From the NCBI GenBank assembly GCA_016710275.1, contig JADJXS010000001.1:744001-808000 (forward strand): a DNA stretch of 64,000 nt. The letters are read 5' to 3'. Shown piece after piece: positions 1 to 8,336 of the stretch. The notes beneath the pieces were generated by a model. It was not told the origin of the DNA and did not search any database. It saw nothing but the letters and a program-made list of their open reading frames with translations. The position numbers were made by a program, and so were the translations under genes. Source of the stretch: Phycisphaerales bacterium (GTDB lineage Bacteria; Planctomycetota; Phycisphaerae; UBA1845; Fen-1342). Numbering within the stretch: the stretch's first letter is position 1; each line of letters starts with the position of its first letter.

Positions 1-853
1 TCGATGACCCGGTTCCGGCAGGATGCAGATCGACCCACGACCCCGCTGTGCCGCTCCAGTGCCCCGCATGGTCCACGCCCGCAATCACGGCATACCCCGC
101 CTGTTTCCCCGCGCGCACCGCGTAGGCGTGCGACTCCGGCGAGCCGGCCGGGTTCAAATCGACCCATGATGCCGCCGTGCCGGTCCATAGGCTGGCCCGG
201 TATTGACCGCCCACGTGCGCTTGCCCCACCTGCTGGCCGCCGTGGACTCCGAATGCCTCCGACCCGATTGATCCGGCAGGATCGAGGCTGACCGCGGACG
301 CGGCGGTGCCCGTCCACACGGTCGCGTGTGCGCCGGTCATCCCGATGGCCCAGCCCACCTGCTGCACGCCGTCTGTTCCACGCGCCTGCGAATGGTCGTA
401 TCCGGCCGGATGCAGGTCCACGAACGATGCCGCCGAGCCGGTCCAGATGCCCGCGTGGTCGAAGATGCCATAGGTGGCGCGGCCGACCTGTTGTCCGCCG
501 GCCGCACCCCACGCCGCCGAGGAATCCGCCCCGGCCGGGTTCATGTTGACCCACGAGCCGGCCGTGCTGCTCCACAGGCTGGCGTTCCAGTTGACTCCCG
601 TGAAGGCCCAGCCGACCTGCTGGCCCGAGCCTGTTCCAAAGGCCATCGTATGGCCCGGTCCGGCCGGGTGCAGGTTGGTCACGGTCCATGCCGCGCCGGC
701 CGTCGGAGACACCAAGCCAATCAGACCGCCGGCGATCACGGCGCTGCCGGCAAGGCGCCGAAACAGGCTTCGATACAGATGCGGGAGGGCGGATGAGCGA
801 GCGGGGGTGCATGCAACGGGCGCAGTGCGCCCGCGCGCGGAATGAACGGCCAT
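1..853 (-). CDS. HAF-like repeat exported protein (N-terminal part, runs off left edge)
   Basis: An open frame runs leftward from an ATG at 853 to the window edge without a stop (284 codons). The start is supported by GGAGGAG about 5 bases upstream. The first 55 residues carry an arginine-rich start and a hydrophobic stretch (AVIAGGLIGLVSPTAGA), read as a signal peptide. From about residue 56 the protein is a chain of roughly 43-residue repeats. The consensus is W-x-G-T-A-A-S-W-V-D-L-x-P-A-G, then S-x-A-x-G-V, then G-G-Q-Q-V-G, then H-A-x-L-W; five full copies and part of a sixth are visible. The spacing and the QQVG/HA-x-LW elements resemble extracellular HAF repeats, which suggests a secreted propeller-type or surface protein; this is inference. 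The C-terminus, where a PEP-CTERM or dockerin signal might sit, is outside the window. Function unknown. Confidence 0.8.
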   Translation of the reverse strand, partial: MAVHSARGRTAPVACTPARSSALPHLYRSLFRRLAGSAVIAGGLIGLVSPTAGAAWTVTNLHPAGPGHTMAFGTGSGQQVGWAFTGVNWNASLWSSTAGSWVNMNPAGADSSAAWGAAGGQQVGRATYGIFDHAGIWTGSAASFVDLHPAGYDHSQARGTDGVQQVGWAIGMTGAHATVWTGTAASAVSLDPAGSIGSEAFGVHGGQQVGQAHVGGQYRASLWTGTAASWVDLNPAGSPESHAYAVRAGKQAGYAVIAGVDHAGHWSGTAGSWVDLHPAGTGSS

Positions 854-1045
854 TGATCTCCTCCTCCGGCAGTCGTGGCTCGCTGGGGAAATTTGCGAGG
901 CGGCGCGCTGCGGCACGGGAAATGCAAAACCGCCGCAGGCGTTCCGCGGATCCACTCCGCCGCGAACATTGTCACGGGTCGATGCTTCGCAAGTCAAGCA
1001 ATTCCTGCGATCAGGGGGGCGATTGAGCCGCGCGACGCGTCTGAG

Positions 1046-1735
1046 TTATCGCGCGATCCGCCATTCGCGGCGCGCCCTCCGCCCCAGCACCAGCACGATC
1101 AACAGCCCGGCGATCGACGTCGGCTCCGGCACCGCGATCGGCGACTGCCGCAGCGTGAACGTCGTGATGCCGTCGGGAACGTCGATGTGAAACAGGATGC
1201 CGCTGGCAAAGGCGGCATGCGGCATGAAGCCGGTGGCGATCAGATCCAGCTCGGTCGGCGGCAGGCCGGTGAAGAAGGGACCGAACGTGTTCGGGGAGTT
1301 GAAGTCCGGGGCGTCAAAATCCAGCCCGCCACCGGCAGCCGCCTTGACGAAGCCGGAGCCGACGCCGAATCCGAGCTCGAGGTGATAGCCGCTCCAGTCC
1401 AGGCCGGTGCTGTTGTTGACGCCCTCTTCAATGCGATATTCGGTAACGCCGCCCGTATCGGCCACGGTGAACTCGATGTCCACCGGGCCGATGCCGACGT
1501 AGTTCTTCTGCAGGATGAACACGACATTGGGCGATACGCCGGCGACGTCGTCATTGTTGGGATCGGAGGGAGCGACGATGAACTCGCCCGCGACAGACGC
1601 CACACCCGAATGCCACGCCAGACCGGTGATCTCTCCCGCCTGCGCATGGGCGGAGGCGAGAATCGCCGGCAGAGCCGCGCACAGCACGCGCGCCAGAATC
1701 CGCGCAGGGGCGGAACCAATCGTCAGGGTTCCCAT
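1046..1735 (-). CDS. PEP-CTERM sorting domain protein
   Basis: Exported protein of 229 residues. The N-terminus has a signal peptide (positions ~10-33, ending AHAQA) and the C-terminus has the tripartite PEP-CTERM signal: the motif VPEPTS, a hydrophobic helix (IAGLLIVLVLG) and an arginine cluster (RRARR). In this family exosortase recognises the signal, cuts near PEP and delivers the protein to the cell surface or extracellular polymer. The middle of the protein (about 170 residues, rich in Gly, Asp and Phe) has no domain I recognise; it may be a beta-sandwich. The ATG at 1735 is preceded by GGAGGAGGAATC, a strong ribosome binding site. A second PEP-CTERM gene lies at 35268-36053. No exosortase gene is visible in the window, so it must be elsewhere. 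Confidence 0.85.
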   Translation of the reverse strand: MGTLTIGSAPARILARVLCAALPAILASAHAQAGEITGLAWHSGVASVAGEFIVAPSDPNNDDVAGVSPNVVFILQKNYVGIGPVDIEFTVADTGGVTEYRIEEGVNNSTGLDWSGYHLELGFGVGSGFVKAAAGGGLDFDAPDFNSPNTFGPFFTGLPPTELDLIATGFMPHAAFASGILFHIDVPDGITTFTLRQSPIAVPEPTSIAGLLIVLVLGRRARREWRIAR

Positions 1736-1930
1736 GATTCCTCCTCCAATTCTCTCGATGTGTGGCGCAGGCGACCCCGCTCCTCAACGGGGCGCAGCCG
1801 GCGCAGGGTGTGAGACCGGGTCTCATCGTAGCGGGTTCGATCCGGCAAACATACAAAAAACGGGGAATTCGCGGGCGGAATACGAGCAGGCGCTGATCGC
1901 AAGATGTGATTTCGGAGTGCGATTGCGATG

Positions 1931-2452
1931 TCATTCCGCGGGCGGAATGTCGGCGTTTCCGAAGCCGCGCCGCCCGACGCCCAGCTCGCTCCGCAGGCCG
2001 TCGAGCCGCGCGTTCACGAAGCCCGGCGAATCGGTGTTGCCGAACAGCTTGGCCAGCTCCACCGCCTCGTCGATCACCACTTCCGGCGGCGTGTCCACCG
2101 ACTCGTACAGCTCATACGCCCCGAGCCGCAGAATGTTGCGATCCACCGGCGACAATCGGTCCAGCGCCCACTCCGGCGTGACGCGCACGATCCAGGCGTC
2201 CAGCCGCGGCCGGTCGCGCCACGCGCCGCGCGCCAGCTCGCGCGCCAGGCGCTGCGATTCCGGCGGCGGCGGCTCGGCCAGCGGCAGGTCGTGCTGCACC
2301 ACGCGATCGGACAAGAACTGCTCGAGCTGCGCGTGGAATGCGTCGCCGAGGCTGTCGAACAGGCACAGCGCCTGCATCGCCAGCATCCGCGCCTGCGAAC
2401 GCTTGGAGTAGACGTGCCGCCGCGCTGCGCCGGAATCGGACGCTGTACTCAT
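1931..2452 (-). CDS. nusB: Transcription antitermination factor NusB
   Basis: NusB (173 residues), an all-helical RNA-binding protein that works with NusE/S10 on boxA RNA to keep RNA polymerase processive, mainly on rRNA operons. Visible family features are the basic N-terminus with S-K-R-S-Q-A-R-M-L-A-M-Q-A-L, and the conserved second half D-R-L-S-P-V-D-R-N-I-L-R-L-G-A-Y-E followed by P-P-E-V-V-I-D-E-A-V-E-L-A-K and a D-x-P-G-F-V-N-A element. Length is slightly above the usual 130-150 residues because of N- and C-terminal extensions. Its ATG overlaps the stop of ribH in an ATGA junction, so the two are translationally coupled. The ribH-nusB order is common in bacteria and supports both calls. 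Confidence 0.93.
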   Translation of the reverse strand: MSTASDSGAARRHVYSKRSQARMLAMQALCLFDSLGDAFHAQLEQFLSDRVVQHDLPLAEPPPPESQRLARELARGAWRDRPRLDAWIVRVTPEWALDRLSPVDRNILRLGAYELYESVDTPPEVVIDEAVELAKLFGNTDSPGFVNARLDGLRSELGVGRRGFGNADIPPAE

Positions 2453-2920
2453 CCGCCGAAGGCCTTGAGCAGCCGTGCCATTTCGATTCCCGCCAGTGCC
2501 GCATCAGCCCCCTTGTTGCCGTGCTTTCCTCCTGCGCGGTCCACCGCCTGTTCAACCGTGTCGGTGGTCAGAACGCCGAAGATCACCGGCACGCCCGTCG
2601 CCAGCGACACCTGCCCGATCCCGCGCGCCGCGTTGCCGGCGACGTGATCAAAGTGCGGCGTCTGCCCGCGGATCACGCAGCCCAGGCACAGCACGGCGTC
2701 AAACCGCCCGCCCGAAGCCAGGCAGCTGCGCGACGAGCGGCAACTCGAACGCGCCGGGGGTCCAGGCCAGCGTCACTTTGTCCGGATCGCCGCCGTGACG
2801 GGCGATCTCGGCCAGCGCCGCGTCAACCAGCCGGTTGGTGATGAAGTCATTGAATCGCGACGCAACGATCGCGATGCGCACGCCGGCGGCATCGAGCGCG
2901 ACGCGGACGGTCTGGGGCAT
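2449..2920 (-). CDS. ribH: 6,7-dimethyl-8-ribityllumazine synthase, interrupted by a single-base frameshift
   Basis: RibH condenses 5-amino-6-ribitylaminouracil with 3,4-dihydroxy-2-butanone 4-phosphate, the penultimate step of riboflavin synthesis. From the ATG at 2920 (MPQTVRVALDAAG) the first frame shows V-A-S-R-F-N and P-G-A-F-E-L-P, then runs into a stop at about 2699. The rest of the enzyme (L-C-L-G-C-V-I-R-G, H-F-D-H-V, G-V-L-T-T-D-T, G-N-K-G) is in another frame from about 2715 down to 2449. Removing one base of the GG pair at 2721-2722 joins the two into a 156-residue protein, the normal length, with a family-like junction (VAQLLASGGRFDAV). The catalytic His of the HFDH motif is intact. 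Because this is a biosynthetic gene with an otherwise intact sequence, a sequence error is likely, but a real mutation is possible. Coupled to nusB. Confidence 0.85.
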
Positions 2921-3227
2921 GGGGCGGATTCTCCAAAAACAGCCTGCCTGCGAGCATATCGGGCAGCGCGGCGCGGGGCAAATCGCGACAATCGGCGACG
3001 TCCCGCGGCAGCCCGCGCCAGGAAGCGGCAAAACGCCACGGCTCCCGCACCCCGCGCGGAGCTTCCGATCCGCGTGCACCGGCCGCAGGTTCCGATCCGG
3101 CCAAGCGGCCGCTCTCGACATCCATCGGCAGGCTCATTATCACTCGCGTCATCCCCGGCGCAGCGTTCGCCCACAGCGGTGATCAGCCGCGGAGCCTGCG
3201 CCCGAACCACCAGGCTCGACGGCTCTC

Positions 3228-3800
3228 ATGGCCCGCGGACCACTCGCCACTCGATTCCGCGCTGCACACATCGCCCTGATCGGCCTGCGCGGCAGCGGCA
3301 AGAGCTGCGTCGGCCGGCTGCTGGCGACGCGCATCGCGCTGCCCTTCGCCGACACGGACGAAGCCGTCGAGCGGCGCACCGGCCGCACCATTGCCGACAT
3401 CTTTGCGTCCGACGGCGAGGCCGCGTTCCGTGCGCTGGAGTCCGCGGCGCTTGGCGGCTTCCTGAACTCCGACCGCTGCGTATTGAGCACCGGCGGCGGC
3501 ATCGTCCTCGATGATGACAACCGCTCGTTGCTGCGCTCGCGCTGCGCCTGCATCTGGCTGAGCGCTCCGGTCGACGTGCTGGCCGCGCGCATCGCCGCCG
3601 ATCCGCAATCCGCCGCGCGCCGCCCGGCGCTGGGCGGCGCGACGATGATCGAGGAATTGCACGCCGCCGAGGTCGTCCGCCGCCCGTACTATTCCGCGCT
3701 GGCCGACGTGCAGGTGGACACCGGGGCGCTCGCGCCGGATGCCGTTGCAGGAATCATTGCCGAGTGGCTCAGTGACACCGGCCGGCTGGAGAGCGCGTGA
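3228..3800 (+). CDS. aroK: Shikimate kinase
   Basis: Shikimate kinase (190 residues) phosphorylates shikimate at the 3-hydroxyl with ATP, the fifth step of the chorismate pathway, in the cytoplasm. The Walker A loop GLRGSGKS is at residues 19-26, the substrate and Mg-binding DTD at 42-44, and the glycine-rich shikimate-binding STGGGIV motif near residue 87. The lid region carries R-R-P-A-L. Length matches the family (about 170-190). The start is the ATG at 3228; the first ~14 residues are a weakly conserved extension. The downstream prepilin peptidase starts at a GTG inside the aroK stop region (4-base overlap), so the two are probably co-transcribed. Confidence 0.93.
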   Translation: MARGPLATRFRAAHIALIGLRGSGKSCVGRLLATRIALPFADTDEAVERRTGRTIADIFASDGEAAFRALESAALGGFLNSDRCVLSTGGGIVLDDDNRSLLRSRCACIWLSAPVDVLAARIAADPQSAARRPALGGATMIEELHAAEVVRRPYYSALADVQVDTGALAPDAVAGIIAEWLSDTGRLESA

Positions 3801-5404
3801 TTCCTGAAGCGCTGGTTGCGACGCTGGTCTGGCTGCTCGGCCTGGCCGTTGGCAGCTTCCTGAACGTGGTGGTGTATCGACTGCCGGCCGGGCTGTCGAT
3901 TTCGCGCCCGGCGCGCTCCTTCTGCCCCGCCTGCACGAACCCGATCGCCTGGTACGACAACATCCCCGTCCTGGGCTGGCTGCTGCTGCGCGGATGCTGT
4001 CGGCGGTGCCGCGCTCCGATCTCCGCGCAGTACCCGCTGATCGAAGCCGCGACGGCGCTGGTTTTCGTGCTGGTTCATCACCTGATCTCGGTGGCCCATG
4101 CACCGGCCGCAGCGCCGCTTGAAGCACTTGCGCCGCAGCAGATCGTGATGCTCGCCGCGTGGCTGCTGCTGGCCGGCGCGATGGTCGCCTGCACGGCGAT
4201 GGACCTGCTGACCTACACCGTTGACACGCGCGTCACCGACTTCGCCATGATCGGCGGCATCCTCATCCACCTGTTCCATCCCGCCAGCGCCGTTGCCGGT
4301 GCGCCGGCCGCCGTCGCGCCGGTGTCCGACGCAGCCTGGTCCGCCGCGGCTGTCCTGATGCTGGCGGCATCGGGCGTGATGCTCGCGGTCACGGTCTGGT
4401 TCGCCCCGCATCCGCCCGAATCACATCAGCCGCCGGCCGCGCCGCACACCGAAAGCAAGTCGCCCGCTGCGCGGACTGCCGTGGGTGGCGATTCCGCGAG
4501 GCCGACTGCCGCGTCGCGCGCCTCGTTCTCCCCCGCGTCCATCCTCGTCGTCCTCGCGCTCGCAGCAATGGCGATCTGGCTGATTGCCGTTGCGATTCAT
4601 CCAACCGCCGCCCCAGCACCACCAACCCCGTCGCCCGGCACGCCGGAGCGCATCAGCATTCCCGCTCCACCCGCGAGCATGGCCCTGTTCGTCGCGCTGG
4701 CCGGCGTGTTTGTGCTTCTGACTTTCGCAGGAGGGCAGTCGCGCGAATCCGATGATTCGGTGCATGACGCCATCGAGGCCGAGCGCGGCGACTCGCGACG
4801 GATGGTGCTGGGCGAATTGCTGTGGCTCGCGCCGATTCTGGCTGCCGGCGCTCTCGGCTGGCTGCTCGTTTTGTCCTCAACCGGCGTCGCCGATCTGTGG
4901 CGCACCGCGTTGAACTGGCAGCCGATCGGCGACATCCGCCCGCTCAGCGGCCTGGCGACGGCGGCGGTCGGCGTTATTGCCGCGACCGCGGCCGGTTGGA
5001 TTCTGCGGATCGGCTTCACGTTGGCGCTGGGTCGCGAGGCCTTCGGCGCGGGGGACATTTACATCCTGGCCGCGGCCGGCGCGTGCGCCGGCTGGCACAT
5101 CGCCATCAGCGGGTTGTTGCTGGCCGTCGGATTGGCGCTGGTCGGCTGGCTGGTCGGCTCGCTGCTCAAGCGAACGGCGGTGATTCCGTTCGGTCCGTGG
5201 CTGGCGCTGGGGTTTCTCGCAGCGCTGTGGCTGGACCGCCCGCTGCGCGCGATCGGAGAAATCGCGGCCGACACCGTGGCATTCCTCGCCCGCGAGGACC
5301 CCGCCGCATTATGGCGCGTCAGCCTGATTCTCATGGCCGGCGCGGTGGTCGCCGTGCTGGCCGCTCGTGTGCTGCGCCGCCTCACGACCCGCGCGGCCGA
5401 TTGA
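3797..5404 (+). CDS. Prepilin leader peptidase/N-methyltransferase (A24 family), enlarged
   Basis: Membrane aspartic peptidase that cleaves and N-methylates type IV pilins and type II secretion pseudopilins. The N-terminal domain has the G-S-F-L-N-V-V-V-Y-R-L-P signature and two CxxC pairs (C43/C46 and C68/C71) that form the zinc-binding methylase loop. The two catalytic Asp are the one in C-T-A-M-D-L-L-T, after the fourth helix, and the one in F-G-A-G-D-I-Y. At 535 residues it is nearly twice the usual length. The extra sequence is an insertion of about 200 residues between the catalytic segments, with Pro/Ala-rich linkers and additional hydrophobic helices. The start is a GTG overlapping the aroK stop. 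A plausible substrate is the pseudopilin at 13490-14311. Confidence 0.88.
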   Translation: MIPEALVATLVWLLGLAVGSFLNVVVYRLPAGLSISRPARSFCPACTNPIAWYDNIPVLGWLLLRGCCRRCRAPISAQYPLIEAATALVFVLVHHLISVAHAPAAAPLEALAPQQIVMLAAWLLLAGAMVACTAMDLLTYTVDTRVTDFAMIGGILIHLFHPASAVAGAPAAVAPVSDAAWSAAAVLMLAASGVMLAVTVWFAPHPPESHQPPAAPHTESKSPAARTAVGGDSARPTAASRASFSPASILVVLALAAMAIWLIAVAIHPTAAPAPPTPSPGTPERISIPAPPASMALFVALAGVFVLLTFAGGQSRESDDSVHDAIEAERGDSRRMVLGELLWLAPILAAGALGWLLVLSSTGVADLWRTALNWQPIGDIRPLSGLATAAVGVIAATAAGWILRIGFTLALGREAFGAGDIYILAAAGACAGWHIAISGLLLAVGLALVGWLVGSLLKRTAVIPFGPWLALGFLAALWLDRPLRAIGEIAADTVAFLAREDPAALWRVSLILMAGAVVAVLAARVLRRLTTRAAD

Positions 5405-5461
5405 AGCGATCAACGTATTCATGCCGCGCATCGAACTCGCATCGCTGCGCAGCACACCCGC

Positions 5462-6268
5462 CTAACCCGCATCCGCCTCGACGCCGTTTTCCAGCACGCC
5501 GATCCCCTCAATCTCCACGCTCACCCGATCCCCCGGCCGCAGATACACCGGCGGCTTGCGGGCCGTGCCGACCCCCTCCGGCGTCCCCGTCAGGATCACC
5601 GTCCCCGGCCGCAGGGTGAACTGGTGCGACAGATAACTGATCAACTCGGCGCAGGGGAAGATCATGTCCGCCGTTGTCGATTCCTGCATCACCGCACCGT
5701 TCACGCGGCAGCGAATGGCGCAGCGATCCGGCGCGGGCAGTTCATCCGCCGTCACGATCCACGGCCCCAGCGGGCAGAAGGTGTCAAAGCTCTTGCCGCG
5801 CGCCCACTGCCGATCGATCCGCTTCTGGCAATCCCGGGCGGACACGTCGTTGGCGCAACAATAGCCCAGCACGTGCGACAGCGCCGCCGCCGGCTCGACG
5901 CGCCGCGCGCTTCGCCCGATCACAATCGCCAGTTCGGCCTCAAAATCCACTTCGCTCGGCGCTTGGCGCGGAAGCACGATCGCCGCGTCCGGATCCAGCA
6001 CCGCCGTCGTCGCCTTCAGAAACACAAGCGGTGCGCTCGGCAGTTCCGCCCCCGTTTCCGCCGCGTGACGCCGGTAGTTCAGCCCGATCGCGAAGATGTT
6101 CGGCGGCTCCACCGGCGCCAGCAGCCGCCGCACCGTCAGCACTTCCCCGCCGGCCGCACCGCCCGCCGCGGCAAACAGCCCGCCCGGAACCACCCGCGCC
6201 CGGCCGCCGTCGAGCCATTCGCCGCAATGCACGCGGCCGTCCGCGGCTTCGAATCGCACCAGTTTCAT
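5462..6268 (-). CDS. Fumarylacetoacetate hydrolase family protein
   Basis: Metal-dependent C-C hydrolase or decarboxylase of the FAH family (268 residues). Members act on fumarylpyruvate, acylpyruvates, oxaloacetate or 2-hydroxyhepta-2,4-diene-1,7-dioate, and the sequence alone does not decide among these. Visible motifs are F-A-I-G-L-N-Y-R-R-H-A-A-E at the start of the catalytic domain, the metal-binding E-V-D-F-E-A-E-L-A-I-V-I-G, then Y-C-C-A-N-D-V-S-A-R-D and the C-terminal G-T-V-I-L-T-G-T-P-E-G-V-G. Family length and all metal ligands appear intact. The ATG overlaps the proS stop (ATGA), so it is translated with proS. The pairing with a tRNA synthetase gives no functional hint. Confidence 0.88.
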   Translation of the reverse strand: MKLVRFEAADGRVHCGEWLDGGRARVVPGGLFAAAGGAAGGEVLTVRRLLAPVEPPNIFAIGLNYRRHAAETGAELPSAPLVFLKATTAVLDPDAAIVLPRQAPSEVDFEAELAIVIGRSARRVEPAAALSHVLGYCCANDVSARDCQKRIDRQWARGKSFDTFCPLGPWIVTADELPAPDRCAIRCRVNGAVMQESTTADMIFPCAELISYLSHQFTLRPGTVILTGTPEGVGTARKPPVYLRPGDRVSVEIEGIGVLENGVEADAG

Positions 6269-8091
6269 GCTCGCGGCCCCGCGGCGCTGCGCAGCTCGCG
6301 CACGCGCGAGATGACGCGCTCTACCGCGTCCTGCGGCGAAAGCGCGTCTTTTTGCGCCGGATTGCGCCGCTCGCTGAACTCGACCACCCCCTCCGCCAGG
6401 CTCTTTCGCCCGACCACCACCCGCAACGGAAACCCGACCAGGTCGGCGTCCTTGAACTTGAACCCGGCCCGCTCGTCGCGGTCGTCGTACAGCACGTCCA
6501 CGCCGGCGGCTCGCAGCGCGTCATACGCCGCTTGCGCCGCCGCCGACACTTCCGCATCCTTCGGATCAAGCGAGATCACCACCGCCTCAAACGGCGCGAT
6601 CGCCACCGGCCAGCAGGCGCCGGCGTCATCGTGATGCGCCTCGATCGCCGCGGCCACGATGCGGTTCAGCCCGATCCCGTAGCAACCCATGACCAGCGGC
6701 TGCGGCTTGCCCTCGCGCCCCAGGAAGGTCGCCTTCATCGCGTCGCTGTACTTGGTTCCCAGCTTGAAAACGTGCCCGACCTCGATCGCCGTGCGCAGCC
6801 GGATCGGGCTGCCGTCCGGCGAGATGTCGCCGTCGCAGACCATGCGGATGTCGGCCACGACCACGCGCGCGGCGCCGCCCGGCGGGGCTTCGAGCGGAAA
6901 ATCGCGCCCCGGGTTCACGCCGGTGACGTGATGATCCGTGCGATTCGCACCGCTGGCCGCGTTGCGCATCGTGGCGACGTCGCGATCGATCACCAGCACG
7001 TCGCCCGCTCCCATCCGCTCGATCAGCCCCTGCGGCCCGGCGAACCCGACCGCGGCACCGGTCAGCTTCTCAATCACCGCCGGCGCGGCCAGTTCGACCG
7101 CCGCACCGCACGCCTTGCGGAGCTTGATCTCGTTGATCTCGTGATCCCCGCGCACCAGCGCCACCACGCGCACTTCGACCTCACCGGCCTTCGCTCCGCC
7201 GCCCGGCGCCGGCACCCGCGCGCTGAAGATCAGCGTCTTGATCATCTGCGCCGGCGTCGTGCCCATCATCCGGCACACATCCTCGACCCGCCCCGCCCCC
7301 GGCGTGTGCACCTCGCGCAGCGCCTGTGGCGCGTCGCTCTGCGCCGGCAGCGCCCGACAGGTGGCCCGTTCGGTGTTTGCCGCATAGCCCCCCGATTCGC
7401 TGATCGCGACCGTGTCCTCCCCGGCGTCAGTGAGAACCATGAACTCGTGCGACACGTCGCCGCCGATGGCCCCGCTGTCAGCCTCCACCGCGACGTACGG
7501 CAGCCCGCAGCGCGAGAAAATGCGGCAGTAGGCGTCATACATCCGCTGGTAGCTGGCATCCAGCCCGGCCTTGTCCGAGTCGAACGAGTACGCATCCTTC
7601 ATCAGGAACTCGCGCGTCCGCAGCACGCCGCTCTTGGGACGTGCCTCGCCGCGGAACTTCGTCTGAATCTGGTAGAGGTTGATCGGGAGCTGCTTGTAGC
7701 TGCTCAGGTAGCCGCGCGCGATCTCCGTCACCACCTCCTCGTGCGTCGGCCCCAGCACAGTGTGCTCGCGCCAGTCGGAGGCATCCCCGCTGCGCACCGG
7801 CCGCAGCCGCAGCAGCGTGTCCCCCATCGCCGCGACGCGGTTGGTTTCCTGCCAGATGTCGATCGGCTGCAACACCGGCATGTGCAGCTCCAGCGCCCCG
7901 GCCCGCTCCATCTCCTCGCGGACGATCGCCTCGACTTTTCGCAGCGTGCGATAGCCCAGCGGCAGGTAGCTGTAGATCCCCGCTGCAAGCTGGCGGATCA
8001 TCCCCGCCCGCAGCATGAGCTGGTGAGACGCCGCCGTGGCGTCCCGCGGCACTTCCTTGCTGGTCGGAATGAAGTACTGCGTCCAACGCAT
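6265..8091 (-). CDS. proS: Prolyl-tRNA synthetase
   Basis: Class II aminoacyl-tRNA synthetase of 608 residues that charges tRNA-Pro. It begins M-R-W-T-Q-Y-F-I-P-T, followed by the motif 2 region (T-K-F-R-G-E-A-R-P) and motif 3 (C-Y-G-I-G-L-N-R). It is the bacterial long type: between motifs 2 and 3 there is an inserted YbaK-like editing domain (about residues 220-400), which hydrolyses misacylated Ala-tRNA-Pro. The C-terminal anticodon-binding domain (D-V-L-Y-D-D-R-D-E-R-A-G-F-K-F) is complete. The length is usual for the bacterial enzyme. First gene of a two-gene unit with the FAH-family gene. Confidence 0.95.
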   Translation of the reverse strand: MRWTQYFIPTSKEVPRDATAASHQLMLRAGMIRQLAAGIYSYLPLGYRTLRKVEAIVREEMERAGALELHMPVLQPIDIWQETNRVAAMGDTLLRLRPVRSGDASDWREHTVLGPTHEEVVTEIARGYLSSYKQLPINLYQIQTKFRGEARPKSGVLRTREFLMKDAYSFDSDKAGLDASYQRMYDAYCRIFSRCGLPYVAVEADSGAIGGDVSHEFMVLTDAGEDTVAISESGGYAANTERATCRALPAQSDAPQALREVHTPGAGRVEDVCRMMGTTPAQMIKTLIFSARVPAPGGGAKAGEVEVRVVALVRGDHEINEIKLRKACGAAVELAAPAVIEKLTGAAVGFAGPQGLIERMGAGDVLVIDRDVATMRNAASGANRTDHHVTGVNPGRDFPLEAPPGGAARVVVADIRMVCDGDISPDGSPIRLRTAIEVGHVFKLGTKYSDAMKATFLGREGKPQPLVMGCYGIGLNRIVAAAIEAHHDDAGACWPVAIAPFEAVVISLDPKDAEVSAAAQAAYDALRAAGVDVLYDDRDERAGFKFKDADLVGFPLRVVVGRKSLAEGVVEFSERRNPAQKDALSPQDAVERVISRVRELRSAAGPRA

Positions 8092-8336
8092 CCCGCGCTC
8101 CTGCCCCCCACAACCCGGATCAAGACACCCGCCGTCCGGCGCGGCGTCTCAACGGACCGGCCGCCGGCGGGCCGCGTATTGTGCTGCCAAGCCGCTTCGG
8201 CGGCAACGCAAGGCGGCCGACGCGCGGTTTCTGCGCCTGCGGGCAACCGGCAGTCGTCACCTCCGGCCGATTCCGCCGATGGCGTCGAAGGCGGGAGGAT
8301 CCCGCCGCAGCCGCGACCCCGCGCCGAGAGCCACGG

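Noticed and set aside
1..1026. Several overlapping + strand frames at the left edge
   Set aside because: The minus frame starting at 853 carries regular 43-residue repeats and a good ribosome site; the + frames are its shadows.
2921..3227. FMN riboswitch upstream of ribH
   Set aside because: The conserved AGGG...GACCGGCGG core of the FMN element is not present in this divergent gap.
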